From NCBI GenBank assembly GCA_020250175.1, contig JADCEN010000070.1:1-44146 (forward strand): a DNA stretch of 44,146 bases. Reading direction: 5' to 3'. Of this stretch, positions 1-8,619 are shown piece by piece. Origin of the DNA: Rhodobacter sp. GTDB taxonomy: Bacteria; Pseudomonadota; Alphaproteobacteria; Rhodobacterales; Rhodobacteraceae. Position 1 is the first letter of the stretch; the number at the start of each line of letters is the position of its first letter. The notes below the pieces were generated by a model that was given only the letters and a program-made list of their open reading frames with translations, ran no database searches and was not told where the DNA came from. The translations under genes and the position numbers were made by a program.

Positions 1-300
1 AGAACCTCGCCATTGCCCTGCAAGACCAGGGCATCCGCACCGGGGGGGCGGCGGGGGCCGCGCTGCTGGGGCAGGCGGTGGAGGCCTACCGCGCGGCGCT
101 GGAGGTGCGCACGCGCGCGGATCATCCGGTGGACTGGGCCAGGACGACGCAGAACCTCGCCATTGCCCTGCAAGAACAGGGCAGCCGCACCGGGGGGGCA
201 GCGGGGGCCGCGCTGCTGGGGCAGGCGGTGGATGCCTACCGCGCGGCGCTGGAGGTGCGCACCCGCGCGGATCATCCGGTGGACTGGGCCATGACGCAGG
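1..300 (+). repeat. Tandem 150-bp coding repeat, two copies
   Basis: Bases 1-150 and 151-300 are two head-to-tail copies of a 150-bp unit that differ at about five positions over the first 140 bases and diverge only in the last ten. The length is exactly 50 codons, so copy-number change keeps the frame. The array probably continues upstream of the window; a third, strongly diverged unit follows from about 301. Confidence 0.9.
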
Positions 301-491
301 AAAACATGGCGCTGCTGGAACAGGCACGCGCCGCGCATGACACCTGCACCGACCCTGCCCCGCATCTGCGTGCAGCCCTCGATTATGTGACGGAAGCGCT
401 GACGGTGTTTGACCCTGACCATATGCCGTACAACCACGCCAAGGCCACCCGGCTGCGCGACGAACTGCTCGCCCAACTCGCTGCCCTTTGA
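1..491 (+). CDS. TPR-like repeat protein, C-terminal part (start lies outside the window)
   Basis: The reading frame is open from base 3 and ends at TGA 489-491; the N-terminus is missing. The visible 162 residues hold two almost identical 50-residue units (NLAIALQ..., AYRAALEVRT, HPVDWA), a third degenerate unit (ENMALLEQA) and a C-terminal cap with the segment VFDPDHMPYNHAKATRLRD. The helix-turn-helix pattern with conserved A, L and Y residues fits tetratricopeptide-like protein-binding repeats. Similar Ala-rich TPR proteins with HPVDWA units are, from memory, common in Rhodobacteraceae, but their function is unknown to me. The effector or targeting domain, if any, would lie in the missing N-terminal part. 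The near identity of the units at DNA level points to recent unit duplication. I am confident of the repeat protein and do not assign a role. Confidence 0.8.
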   Translation, partial: NLAIALQDQGIRTGGAAGAALLGQAVEAYRAALEVRTRADHPVDWARTTQNLAIALQEQGSRTGGAAGAALLGQAVDAYRAALEVRTRADHPVDWAMTQENMALLEQARAAHDTCTDPAPHLRAALDYVTEALTVFDPDHMPYNHAKATRLRDELLAQLAAL

Positions 492-637
492 CCCGCAGGC
501 CTCGCGCCGCTTGCAGCCGCCAGCGCCACCCATGGCCCCTGTGGCGGAACCCCCCGCCTGCCCGGAACGCCTTTCTTCCCTTGGCCCTGGCCTGCGAATC
601 CCGCTAGTCTGTGCGTCAAATCTGCAAGGGGACAGAC

Positions 638-1063
638 ATGCAGCGGTACGAATATCATGTGGTTCCCGCGCCGCGCCGGGGCGAAAAGGCGCGGGATGCG
701 AAAACCACGGCAGACCGGTTTGCGGTGGCCCTGACTCGGCTGATGAATGACCTGGGCCGCGACGGCTGGGAATACCTGCGCGCCGATACCCTTCCCTGCG
801 AGGAACGTGCCGGGCTGACCGGCAAGACAACCGCATTCCAGCACATGCTGGTCTTCCGCCGCACCGCCGCACCGGCGCAGGCCGCCCCGGCGCAGGCCGG
901 GGCCTCGCCCCACCTGGCCGAACCGCTTGCCATCGCCGCTCCGCTTGTCGCCGCCCCCGCCCCGGAAGGCAGCGCACCCCCCATAGCGACCCCGGCAAAC
1001 GATGCCCCTTCATCCGCACCGCCCCTGGGCCCTGCGCAACGTGCGGACGGGGTGCCAGATTAA
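638..1063 (+). CDS. DUF4177-type protein
   Basis: A 141-residue protein whose N-terminal about 75 residues match the DUF4177 pattern as I recall it: YEYHVVPAPRRGEKA, then DRFAVALTRLMNDLGRDGWEYL and a closing hydrophobic strand HMLVFRR. This is a small cytosolic alpha/beta domain without known activity. The last 60 residues are a low-complexity Ala/Pro tail. ATG 638 is preferred over the in-frame start at 611 because AAGGGGA lies just upstream (626-632) and the family homology begins with MQRYEY. The gene converges on bolA, with a GC hairpin between them. Family assignment is from memory; the biochemical role is unknown. Confidence 0.75.
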   Translation: MQRYEYHVVPAPRRGEKARDAKTTADRFAVALTRLMNDLGRDGWEYLRADTLPCEERAGLTGKTTAFQHMLVFRRTAAPAQAAPAQAGASPHLAEPLAIAAPLVAAPAPEGSAPPIATPANDAPSSAPPLGPAQRADGVPD

Positions 1064-1068
1064 AACCT

Positions 1069-1086
1069 CCCCGGCGCAGGCCGGGG
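1069..1086 (-). terminator. Hairpin between converging DUF4177 gene and bolA
   Basis: CCCCGGC (1069-1075), loop GCAG, GCCGGGG (1080-1086): a perfect 7-bp GC stem. Read on the - strand it is followed by AGGTTTTAA, a short T run, so it can act as an intrinsic terminator for bolA; the + strand side has no T run. The T tract is only four bases, so strength is uncertain. Confidence 0.5.
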
Positions 1087-1090
1087 CCAC

Positions 1091-1360
1091 TCAGCCCAAA
1101 CCCGGCACGCTGATCTCCAGCGCCAGCGCGTGAATCCGCCCGATCAGGTCGGGGCCAAGGGCGGTATGCACCGCCCGGTGGCGTTCGATCCGGTTCATCG
1201 CGGCAAAGGCAGGCGATGTGATGGTGACGCGGAAATGGCTTTCGCCTTCCTTACGCCAGCCGCCATGCCACCGGTGCTGATCGCTTTCATCCACAACGGT
1301 CAGCTCCGTGGGGGCAAAGGCACCGCTCAGCCGCGCATGAATTTCATCCGATATCCGCAT
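1091..1360 (-). CDS. bolA: BolA family protein
   Basis: An 89-residue protein of normal BolA length. It begins MRISDEIHARL and carries the class features: a hydrophobic strand ELTVVDES, a loop histidine (DQHRWH), the segment ESHFRVTITSPAF that resembles the conserved SHF-V-v-S-F motif, and RIERHRAVHTALGPDL near the C-terminus with the conserved histidines. BolA proteins partner with monothiol glutaredoxins to bind [2Fe-2S] clusters and influence cell shape and stress response. The gene is divergent from the J-domain gene with 75 bp between starts, so the two may share a promoter region. Identification is secure; which BolA subtype it is cannot be told from the sequence alone. Confidence 0.9.
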   Translation of the reverse strand: MRISDEIHARLSGAFAPTELTVVDESDQHRWHGGWRKEGESHFRVTITSPAFAAMNRIERHRAVHTALGPDLIGRIHALALEISVPGLG

Positions 1361-1435
1361 TTTCAGCCCTTCACCCCCTTCTATCCCCCGGCAGAACCCC
1401 TAAACTCTTGCGTCCGAGTCAGAAAGGCAAGACCG

Positions 1436-2071
1436 ATGGCAGACCGCCCCCCCTTCGAGTTCGACATCCGGGTGTCGTCCGACAAGAAACGGCGCAAGAC
1501 CGGCCGGCGCGGCATGTCCGGGGCTTTTGACACGTCTGACCGGGGCTGCGACCATGCGGGCTGCACCAGGGCAGGTCAGTACCGTGCCCCGAAATCGCCC
1601 GACCTTCTGGATGAATTCTTCTGGTTCTGCCGCGACCACGTGCGCGAATACAATCTGAAATGGAACTTCTTCCAGGGCACGACCGATGACGAGTTCCAGA
1701 AATTTCTGGACAGGGACCGGCTTTGGGGCCGCGAAACCCAGCCCTTCGGCAAGCGCCCGGACGAAGGCAGGGCGTGGTCGCGCCTTGGCGTCAGCGATCC
1801 GCTGTCGATCCTGGGCGAAAAAGCCACCCAGAACCCCGGGAAGCCGACCGGGAATGCCACGCGCAAGCTGCCATCGACCGAACGCAAGGCGCTGGAAATT
1901 CTGGATGCGCGCGACAGCTGGACCCGCACCGAAATCCGCCGCCAGTACAAATCCCTGGTGAAAGACCTGCACCCCGACATGAACGGCGGCAACCGCGATG
2001 ACGAGGACCGCCTGCAGGAAGTGGTCTGGGCCTGGGACCAGATCAAGGAAAGCCGCTACTTCCGCGACTGA
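1436..2071 (+). CDS. J-domain protein with N-terminal Cys/His motif
   Basis: A 211-residue protein with a C-terminal J-domain: helix [14 protein letters not shown] contains the HPD tripeptide (residues 179-181) needed to stimulate DnaK ATPase, followed by a loop and a helix ending WAWDQIKES. The N-terminal half is not G/F-rich or a DnaJ zinc domain. It has C38, H40, C43 and then C65, H68 in CDHAGC...FCRDH, a plausible single metal site. The in-frame reading extends to 1130, but ATG 1436 is chosen because upstream sequence is antisense to bolA and the family-like start [10 protein letters not shown] begins here. It sits 440 bp before cobS in the same direction. It is probably a type III (class C) cochaperone; its client is unknown. 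Confidence 0.85.
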   Translation: MADRPPFEFDIRVSSDKKRRKTGRRGMSGAFDTSDRGCDHAGCTRAGQYRAPKSPDLLDEFFWFCRDHVREYNLKWNFFQGTTDDEFQKFLDRDRLWGRETQPFGKRPDEGRAWSRLGVSDPLSILGEKATQNPGKPTGNATRKLPSTERKALEILDARDSWTRTEIRRQYKSLVKDLHPDMNGGNRDDEDRLQEVVWAWDQIKESRYFRD

Positions 2072-2510
2072 TCCTGCGCCCTGTGGCAGCCCGCAGGGAC
2101 CATGGCGATCAGCCCCCGGCCCTGCACCGGTGCCCTCCGCAGGGCTTTTCCCCGTTGCCGGGCAATGCCGCCGATGCCCGCCAGGATGCCACCGGCAGAC
2201 CGCATCCCGCAGGATGACAGGCACCGGGCGGCAGGCGCGGGCACCCCCGCCCCGGTCGGAAGTTTCGTCCGCTTGCACCGGCAGGCCAACCGCAGCGGCG
2301 GCCGCGAAAAGGCCCCGGTCCCGGAAGACCCGTTGCGTCCTGCCGGCCTTGATCCCGGTCAGGGCAATGCACCGGCGCAACGGCACCCTGCCGTCCGGCC
2401 AACCCCCGGCCCTGTCGCAAGCGGCTGGTGCCGGGACGTCCTGCCTTCCCCTTGCACCCCCGCGCGTTATGTTCCATCACACAGCGGATCAGCGCGGGGC
2501 GGGACGGAAC
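2072..2510. other. Non-coding spacer before cobS
   Basis: 439 bases between the J-domain gene and cobS. The ORFs that cross it are shadows with no recognisable protein. Apart from the small terminator-like hairpin at 2132-2149 I see no RNA gene or repeat. A cobalamin riboswitch would be the natural guess before a cobalt chelatase gene, but I could not find its conserved box here. Confidence 0.5.
2132..2149 (+). terminator. Weak intrinsic-terminator-like hairpin after the J-domain gene
   Basis: GCCCT (2132-2136), loop CCGC, AGGGC (2141-2145), then TTTT. The stem is only 5 bp but all the parts are in order, 60 bases after the stop codon. Confidence 0.35.
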
Positions 2511-3497
2511 ATGGCAGACGGTGTCTTGGACAGAAACATGAAACCGACCGAGGATATCCTGGTCCGCGATGTCTTCGGCATCGACAGCGACATGCATGTC
2601 AAGGGGTTCGCCGACCGGTCCGACCGCGTGCCGGACATCGACCCGACCTACAAGTTCGATCCCGATACCACATTGGCGATTCTGGCGGGGTTCCAGTACA
2701 ACCGCCGCGTCATGATCCAGGGCTATCACGGCACCGGCAAATCCACCCATATCGAGCAGACCGCAGCCCGGCTGAACTGGCCCTGCGTGCGCGTCAACCT
2801 GGACAGCCATATCAGCCGGATCGACCTGATCGGCAAGGATGCGATCAAGCTGCGCGACGGCAAGCAGGTGACGGAATTTCACGAAGGCATCCTGCCCTGG
2901 GCACTGCGCAACCCGGTTGCCATCGTGTTCGATGAATATGACGCAGGCCGGCCCGACGTGATGTTCGTGATCCAGCGCGTGCTGGAACATGACGGCAAGC
3001 TGACCCTGCTGGACCAGAATGAGATCATCACCCCCAACCCCTATTTCCGCCTGTTCGCCACCTCGAACACGGTGGGCCTCGGCGATACCACCGGCCTGTA
3101 CCATGGCACGCAGCAGATCAACCAGGCGCAGATGGACCGCTGGAGTCTGGTGGCCACGCTGAACTACCTGAGCCATGATGCCGAAGCCGCCATCGTTCTG
3201 GCGAAATGCCCGCATTACAACACCGACAAGGGCCGCAAGACGGTCAGCCAGATGGTGACCATTGCCGACCTGACGCGCACCGCCTTCATGAATGGCGACC
3301 TGTCCACCGTCATGAGCCCGCGCACCGTCATCACCTGGGCGCAGAACGCCGAGATTTTCCGCAACGTCGGCTACGCCTTTCGCCTGACCTTCCTGAACAA
3401 ATGCGACGAGCTGGAACGCCAGACGGTGGCCGAATTCTACCAGCGCTGCTTTGCCGAGGAACTGCCGGAAAGTGCCGCAAGCATGGCGATGCGGTGA
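2511..3497 (+). CDS. cobS: Cobaltochelatase subunit CobS
   Basis: A 328-residue AAA+ ATPase, the usual CobS length. The Walker A motif GYHGTGKS is at about residues 71-78, Walker B VFDEYD at 139-144, and the sensor/arginine region follows around FATSNTVG. CobS forms hexameric rings with CobT that drive the aerobic CobN chelatase to insert cobalt into hydrogenobyrinate a,c-diamide during cobalamin synthesis, in the cytosol. ATG 2511 is chosen for its family-like N-terminus containing [13 protein letters not shown]; the reading frame continues upstream but that part is spacer. The stop overlaps the start of the next gene in the sequence TGATG (3495-3499), and cobT follows, as in other alphaproteobacteria. 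CobN is not in the window. Confidence 0.95.
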   Translation: MADGVLDRNMKPTEDILVRDVFGIDSDMHVKGFADRSDRVPDIDPTYKFDPDTTLAILAGFQYNRRVMIQGYHGTGKSTHIEQTAARLNWPCVRVNLDSHISRIDLIGKDAIKLRDGKQVTEFHEGILPWALRNPVAIVFDEYDAGRPDVMFVIQRVLEHDGKLTLLDQNEIITPNPYFRLFATSNTVGLGDTTGLYHGTQQINQAQMDRWSLVATLNYLSHDAEAAIVLAKCPHYNTDKGRKTVSQMVTIADLTRTAFMNGDLSTVMSPRTVITWAQNAEIFRNVGYAFRLTFLNKCDELERQTVAEFYQRCFAEELPESAASMAMR

Positions 3498-3883
3498 TGT
3501 GCCGGGCCGCGCAGGGGCTTGCCCTTGCCGTGACCTTGGCGGCGCCTCTCTTTGCCGGTGATGATCCCGCCCTGTTTCCGGCAGCACAATGCGCGGCGCT
3601 GTGGTTCGGGCAGGATGATTACGCGCAGGTTTCGGCCTGGCTGGACCGCGATCCGAAAGACCTCGCGCTGGCCGAAGCCTTCCGTCAGGTCGCCCTGCGC
3701 CAGACCACGCAGAGACCGGCCTCGATTGATGCCTTTATCCAATCCCAGCGGCGGCAGATGAGCCTTCTGGTTGAGGCTTTCATCTTTGGCGGCGACCGGC
3801 AAAGCAGGGACCTGCATGAAAGCCTGATGCAGGACTGTGCGGATTTCGCCGCCACACAGCCGGAAACCCGCGACCTGCGCTGA
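3497..3883 (+). CDS. Small secreted protein of unknown function between cobS and cobT
   Basis: A 128-residue protein. The N-terminus [21 protein letters not shown] is a typical Sec signal peptide, with a likely cleavage after LFAG or nearby. The mature part is mostly helical, has two cysteines (in AAQCAALWF and LMQDCADF) that could pair in the periplasm, and has no motif I recognise. ATG 3497 overlaps the cobS stop in TGATG, so it is probably translated by coupling to cobS. Its placement between two cytosolic cobaltochelatase subunits is odd for a periplasmic protein and may be positional rather than functional. Confidence 0.7.
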   Translation: MCRAAQGLALAVTLAAPLFAGDDPALFPAAQCAALWFGQDDYAQVSAWLDRDPKDLALAEAFRQVALRQTTQRPASIDAFIQSQRRQMSLLVEAFIFGGDRQSRDLHESLMQDCADFAATQPETRDLR

Positions 3884-3897
3884 GACCCGCCTTGCGG

Positions 3898-3916
3898 GGG
3901 GGGCTGTCTGCCCCCC
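3898..3916 (+). terminator. GC hairpin after the small gene, before cobT
   Basis: GGGGGGC (3898-3904), loop TGTCT, GCCCCCC (3910-3916). No T run follows directly; a run ATATTTCTGAACAGATAATG comes about 25 bases later. From memory, this layout resembles a common Rhodobacteraceae intergenic element. If it terminates or attenuates, cobT would be partly uncoupled from cobS. Confidence 0.4.
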
Positions 3917-4034
3917 ACGGCCTGCGTCCGTTCCGCCTGGGGATATTTCTGAACAGATAATGGGGGGTTGCGGCGGGGCGGAAATTGACCGGCGGGCCTT
4001 GCCGCGCCGGGGCGGGGGTGATTTATCTTTTGCC

Positions 4035-5912
4035 ATGACCAAGCCGACAGAAAACCCCGCCGATCCGTTCAAGAAAGCCCTGGCCGAGGCGACCAGGGTC
4101 ATGGCCGATGATCCTGATCTGACCGTCACCTATTCGGTGGATCCGCCGGGCCTGACCAAAGACGGCGTGCGCCTGCCCCAGGTCAGCCGCCGGATGACGC
4201 GGGACGAGGTGCTGCTGGCCCGTGGCACGGCGGATTCCTTTGCGCTGCGCCACCGATTCCATGATGCGGCCACCAGCGCCCGCTATGCCCCCACCGGGCA
4301 GATGGCGCGCGACATCTATGACGCGATGGAAACCGCGCGCTGCGAGGCGGTGGGCGCGCGCGCGATGCCCGGCACGGCAGGCAATATCGATGCCCGGATC
4401 GGCCATGACGCCGACCGCAAGGGCTATTCCCAGATTACCCAGGCCGCAGATGCGCCGCTTGCCACCGCTGCGGGCTATCTGGTGCGCCATCTGGCCACCG
4501 GGCGCGACCTGCCCAAGGGGGCCGCCAATGTGATGGCGCTGTGGCGCGGCTTCATCGAAGAGCAGGCCGGCCCCAGGCTGGAGAACATCGACGATGTGCT
4601 GGCCGATCAGGCGGCCTTTGCCCGGCTGACCCGCAAGGTGATCGCGGACCTTGGCTATGGCGACCAGTTGGGCGACGACCCGGACATGGACGATCAGGAC
4701 GAGGCCGGCGACGACGCCGAACAAGACCCCGACAGCCCTGAGACGGCCGGGGACGAGCAGGAGCAGCCGGACGACAGCGAGGCCAGCCCGGAACAAAGCC
4801 AGGACGAACAGCAGGACGCCGCACAGGCCCGGGTCTCGATGGATGACAGCGCCGAGATGGAGCAGGGCGACGCGGCCGAACTGCCCGAGGGCGAGGCCCC
4901 GATGGAGCCGCCGCCGCCCGCCCCCCATTCCGATGCGGACCCGAATTATGAGGTCTATGCCACCGCATTCGACGAGGAAATCCGCGCCGAAGACCTGGCG
5001 GAACCGGCAGAGCTGGACCGGCTGCGCGCCTATCTGGACCAGCAGCTGGAGCCGCTGAAGGGCGCGGTCAGCCGCCTGGCCAACAAGCTGCAGCGCCGCC
5101 TGCAGGCCCAGCAGAACCGCAGCTGGGAGTTTGACCGCGAGGAAGGCATCCTGGATGCGGGCCGTCTGGCGCGCGTGGTGGCCAATCCGACCACGCCCTT
5201 ATCCTTCAAGGTCGAGAAAGATACCGAATTCCGCGATACCTGCGTTACGCTGCTTCTGGACAACTCCGGCTCGATGCGGGGCCGCCCCATTTCCATCGCC
5301 GCGATCTGTGCCGATGTGCTGGCGCGCACGCTGGAACGCTGCGCGGTGAAGGTGGAAATTCTGGGCTTCACCACCCGCGCCTGGAAGGGCGGCCAAAGCC
5401 GCGAGCGCTGGCTGGCACAGGGCCGCCCGCAGCAGCCCGGCCGCCTGAACGACCTGCGCCACATCATCTACAAATCCGCCGATGCGCCCTGGCGGCGCGC
5501 CCGGCCCAACCTTGGGCTGATGATGAAGGAAGGGCTGCTGAAAGAGAATATCGACGGCGAGGCGCTGGAATGGGCGCATCGCCGCATGGCCGCACGCCCC
5601 GAGGCGCGGCGCATTCTGATGGTGATTTCCGACGGTGCGCCGGTGGACGATTCCACACTGTCGGTGAACCCGGCCAATTACCTAGAAAAGCATCTGCGCG
5701 ATGTGATTGCAATGGTCGAACGCCGCAGGCAGGTCGAACTTATCGCCATCGGCATCGGCCATGACGTGACGCGCTATTACAACCGCGCCGTCACCATCAC
5801 CGATGTGGAACAGCTGGCCGGGGCAATGACCGAACAATTGGCCGGCCTGTTTGACAGCGATCCGCGCAAGCGCGCCGGGGTGCTGGGGATGCGCAGGGTC
5901 GGGCACCGGTAG
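4035..5912 (+). CDS. cobT: Cobaltochelatase subunit CobT
   Basis: A 625-residue protein matching CobT in length and layout: an N-terminal helical domain (about 1-210), a strongly acidic Asp/Glu/Gln linker (about 212-305), and a C-terminal von Willebrand factor A domain starting near 400. The metal-ion-dependent adhesion site D409-N-S-G-S is intact. CobT assembles with CobS into the ATPase complex that powers CobN; the VWA domain is thought to contact CobN. ATG 4035 follows a weak GGGGGTGA. A 151-bp gap with a hairpin separates it from the preceding gene, so it may also have its own promoter. Confidence 0.95.
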   Translation: MTKPTENPADPFKKALAEATRVMADDPDLTVTYSVDPPGLTKDGVRLPQVSRRMTRDEVLLARGTADSFALRHRFHDAATSARYAPTGQMARDIYDAMETARCEAVGARAMPGTAGNIDARIGHDADRKGYSQITQAADAPLATAAGYLVRHLATGRDLPKGAANVMALWRGFIEEQAGPRLENIDDVLADQAAFARLTRKVIADLGYGDQLGDDPDMDDQDEAGDDAEQDPDSPETAGDEQEQPDDSEASPEQSQDEQQDAAQARVSMDDSAEMEQGDAAELPEGEAPMEPPPPAPHSDADPNYEVYATAFDEEIRAEDLAEPAELDRLRAYLDQQLEPLKGAVSRLANKLQRRLQAQQNRSWEFDREEGILDAGRLARVVANPTTPLSFKVEKDTEFRDTCVTLLLDNSGSMRGRPISIAAICADVLARTLERCAVKVEILGFTTRAWKGGQSRERWLAQGRPQQPGRLNDLRHIIYKSADAPWRRARPNLGLMMKEGLLKENIDGEALEWAHRRMAARPEARRILMVISDGAPVDDSTLSVNPANYLEKHLRDVIAMVERRRQVELIAIGIGHDVTRYYNRAVTITDVEQLAGAMTEQLAGLFDSDPRKRAGVLGMRRVGHR

Positions 5913-5971
5913 CTGCAGGGGATGATCCCCGGGAAAGACATCGCGACACTTTTCGAAACGGGGCGGCAGGC

Positions 5972-7774
5972 ATGTTCCAGACCTTCGAGACCACGTCCAA
6001 CCCCGCCGCCGGTGCGGCGCGGCTCGCCATGCTGCGCGCCGAGTTGTCCCGCCGGGGGCTGGACGGCTTTCTCATCCCCCGTGCCGATGCGTACCAGGGC
6101 GAATATGTGGCCCCGCGCGATGAACGTCTGCAATGGCTGACCGGATTCAGCGGCTCGGCCGGGTTCTGCATCGTCCTGCCGGATGTGGCGGGGGTGTTCA
6201 TCGACGGGCGTTACCGCACGCAGGTGAAAAGCCAGGTTGATCTGGCCCGGTTCACCCCGGTGAACTGGCCCGAAACCAGGCCGGGCGACTGGATTGCGGG
6301 CCATCTGGCCGAAGGCACCATCGGCTTTGATCCCTGGCTGCACAGCGAAGAGGAAATCGCCCGCCTGAGGGAAACCGCCGGACGCGGCATTGCCCTTCAA
6401 CCCATCGAGCGGAACCCGGTGGACGCGATTTGGCAGGATCAGCCCGGCCCGCCGCAGGGGCGCGCCTTTGCCCATCCGGTCGCACTTGCGGGGCAGACCA
6501 GTGCCGCCAAACGCGCCCGCCTTGCCGCGGTGTTGCAGGCCGAAGGCCAGCGCGCGGCGGTGCTGACCCTGCCCGACAGCCTGTGCTGGCTTTTGAACAT
6601 CCGCGGGTCAGACGTGCCGCGCAACCCGGTGCTGCACGGCTATGCCATCCTGCATGATGATGCCCGCGTCAGCCTGTTTGCGGACCCGGCAAAATTCGAT
6701 GCCGCGACACGGGCGCATCTTGGCCCCGAGGTGGCCCTTGCGCCGCCCGATGCCTTTCCTGCCGCATTGGATGCCCTGACCGGCCCCGTCCGGCTGGACC
6801 GCAGCTTTGCCCCCGTCGCCCTGCGCCAGCGGCTCGAGGCAGCGGGCATCGCCATTGCCTGGGGCGATGACCCCTGCCGTCTGCCGAAAGCCTGCAAGAC
6901 CGAGGCCGAGATTGCCGCCACGCGCGAGGCGCATCTGCGCGACGGGGCGGCGATGGTGGAATTCCTGTGCTGGCTGGACACTGAGGCCCCGAAGGGCACC
7001 CTGACCGAAATTGACGTGGTCCGGGCGCTGGAAGGGTTCCGGCGCGCCACCAATGCGCTGCATGACATCAGTTTTGACACCATCTGCGGGGCCGGACCGC
7101 ATGGGGCCATCATCCATTACCGCGTGACCGAAGATACCAACCGCCGCCTTGGCACGGACGAGCTTTTGCTGGTGGACAGCGGCGGGCAATATCTGGACGG
7201 CACCACCGACATCACCCGCACCATTGCGCTGGGGGATCCGGGGGATCAGGCCCGCATGGCCTTTACCCGCGTGCTGCAGGGCATGATCGCCATCTCGCGC
7301 GCCCGCTTTCCCAAGGGCCTTGCCGGGCGCGACCTTGATCCGCTGGCCCGCGCCGCGCTGTGGCTGGCCGGGCAGGATTATGACCATGGCACGGGGCATG
7401 GCGTGGGGGCCTTTCTGTCGGTGCATGAGGGGCCGCAGCGGATCAGCCGCATTTCCGAGGTGCCGCTGGAACCCGGCATGATCCTGTCGAACGAGCCGGG
7501 GTATTACCGCGAAGGACAATTCGGCATCCGCATCGAGAATCTGATCGTGGTGCAGGTGGCCCCCGCCTTGCCCGGCGGCGATGACCACACACAGTATTGC
7601 TTCGAGACGCTGACCTTCGCCCCCATCGACCGCCGCCTGATCGTGGTGAAAGCACTGTCGCCGGGTGAACGGGACTGGCTGAATGCCTATCATGCCGAGA
7701 CGCTGGTCAAACTGTCGCCGCGCCTGTCGGCGGGGGCACGCGCCTGGCTGGAGCAGGCGGCAGCACCGCTTTGA
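5972..7774 (+). CDS. pepP: Aminopeptidase P family protein (M24B, long form)
   Basis: A 600-residue three-domain Xaa-Pro aminopeptidase, the length of the long eukaryote-like form rather than the 440-residue E. coli PepP. Two creatinase-like N-terminal domains (about 1-150 and 160-310) precede a pita-bread catalytic domain. The five metal ligands of M24 enzymes can be placed: D402 (LVDSGGQY), D413 (TTDITRT), H476 (GTGHGVG), E508 (SNEPGYY) and E522 (RIENL). The enzyme releases an N-terminal residue before proline, normally with two Mn ions, in the cytosol. ATG 5972 follows GGGGCGGCAGG. The gene is 59 bp after cobT with no terminator visible, so read-through is likely. The symbol is by family only. 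Confidence 0.92.
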   Translation: MFQTFETTSNPAAGAARLAMLRAELSRRGLDGFLIPRADAYQGEYVAPRDERLQWLTGFSGSAGFCIVLPDVAGVFIDGRYRTQVKSQVDLARFTPVNWPETRPGDWIAGHLAEGTIGFDPWLHSEEEIARLRETAGRGIALQPIERNPVDAIWQDQPGPPQGRAFAHPVALAGQTSAAKRARLAAVLQAEGQRAAVLTLPDSLCWLLNIRGSDVPRNPVLHGYAILHDDARVSLFADPAKFDAATRAHLGPEVALAPPDAFPAALDALTGPVRLDRSFAPVALRQRLEAAGIAIAWGDDPCRLPKACKTEAEIAATREAHLRDGAAMVEFLCWLDTEAPKGTLTEIDVVRALEGFRRATNALHDISFDTICGAGPHGAIIHYRVTEDTNRRLGTDELLLVDSGGQYLDGTTDITRTIALGDPGDQARMAFTRVLQGMIAISRARFPKGLAGRDLDPLARAALWLAGQDYDHGTGHGVGAFLSVHEGPQRISRISEVPLEPGMILSNEPGYYREGQFGIRIENLIVVQVAPALPGGDDHTQYCFETLTFAPIDRRLIVVKALSPGERDWLNAYHAETLVKLSPRLSAGARAWLEQAAAPL

Positions 7775-7829
7775 CATCCCCCCGGTCGCAGGGCAGTCTG
7801 GCTGCGCAGCAGGAAAAGGACACACCGCC

Positions 7830-8171
7830 ATGGCCGACCACATCCGCATCCGCAAGTCCGGCGGCACCTGGACCGTCCGCGCAGGCGGGGCCGTTCTGGG
7901 CGAAAGCCGCAATGCCTTGGAACTGACCGAAGGGTCCTATCCGCCGGTCATCTATTTTCCACGCGCCGATCTGGCGATGGCGATGATGGACGCCAGCCCC
8001 ACCACATCGACCTGCCCGTGGAAGGGCAAGGCAAGCTATTTTTCCCTGGTCACGGAATCCGGGACCATCCGCGATGCCGCCTGGTCCTATGAAACCCCGA
8101 AGCCCGGGATGGAGGCGATTGCGGGCCACCTGGCGTTTTACCCCGACAAGGTGACGGTCGAACAGCTTTGA
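7830..8171 (+). CDS. DUF427 domain protein
   Basis: A 113-residue protein. The pattern of an N-terminal strand pair ([22 protein letters not shown]), the [11 protein letters not shown] segment, [12 protein letters not shown] and a closing WSYETP...[12 protein letters not shown] is that of the DUF427 family as I remember it: small beta-rich cytosolic proteins with conserved Cys/Trp/Tyr residues and no established activity. ATG 7830 follows AGGAAAAGGA. It lies 55 bp after pepP and 58 bp before the NTF2-like gene in the same direction, so the three may be co-transcribed. Confidence 0.85.
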   Translation: MADHIRIRKSGGTWTVRAGGAVLGESRNALELTEGSYPPVIYFPRADLAMAMMDASPTTSTCPWKGKASYFSLVTESGTIRDAAWSYETPKPGMEAIAGHLAFYPDKVTVEQL

Positions 8172-8229
8172 GCCGATCCGCCGGTCTTGACCCGTCAGAC
8201 AGGGGTTTCAACGGCCAAGGGCCGCACCG

Positions 8230-8619
8230 ATGCTGAATGCCCCTGACGGCTTTTCGCGCAGCTTCGTGCTTGCCTGGGGCGGGCGCGATGCCGCCGCCCT
8301 GGCCGCCCTTTGTGCTGAGGATGCCGAAATGCTGACCATCACCGGCCTGTGGTGCGAAGGACGGCCGCGCATTCAGGACGTTCTGCAGGCCGAACTTGAC
8401 GGGGCCTTTGCGCAGTCGCGGCTTGTCACCGGCAAGGGGCGGCTGCGCCCGCTTGGCCCTGGTGCTGCCGTGCTGACGCAGCGCTTCGTGCTCAGCAGTG
8501 TTCTGGATGCCGAAGGCCGCGATGCAGGGCGTGTCGGGGCAGTGCTCAGCGCCGTCCTGCTGGCGCGCGCCGAAGGCTGGCAGGCGGCGACGCTGCATTT
8601 CGTGGCCTTGGCGGGCTGA
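8230..8619 (+). CDS. NTF2/SnoaL-like protein
   Basis: A 129-residue protein with the SnoaL-like cone-fold pattern: N-terminal helix FSRSFVLAWGGRDAAALAALCAEDAEM, then a helix and long beta strands ending in LLARAEGWQAATLHFVAL. Members of this fold are small enzymes or ligand-binding proteins (DUF4440/SgcJ type). No catalytic residues can be assigned here. Its TGA at 8617-8619 directly abuts the stop codon of recN on the other strand, with no room for a terminator between them. Confidence 0.7.
   Translation: MLNAPDGFSRSFVLAWGGRDAAALAALCAEDAEMLTITGLWCEGRPRIQDVLQAELDGAFAQSRLVTGKGRLRPLGPGAAVLTQRFVLSSVLDAEGRDAGRVGAVLSAVLLARAEGWQAATLHFVALAG

Noticed and set aside
2072-2510. Cobalamin riboswitch before cobS
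   Set aside because: Looked for because of the gene downstream. No conserved B12-box-like sequence or the matching stem arrangement could be identified by eye.
2109-3587. 492-codon - strand ORF opposite cobS and its leader
   Set aside because: Antisense to cobS. The part in the spacer (2109-2510) shows no family pattern either.
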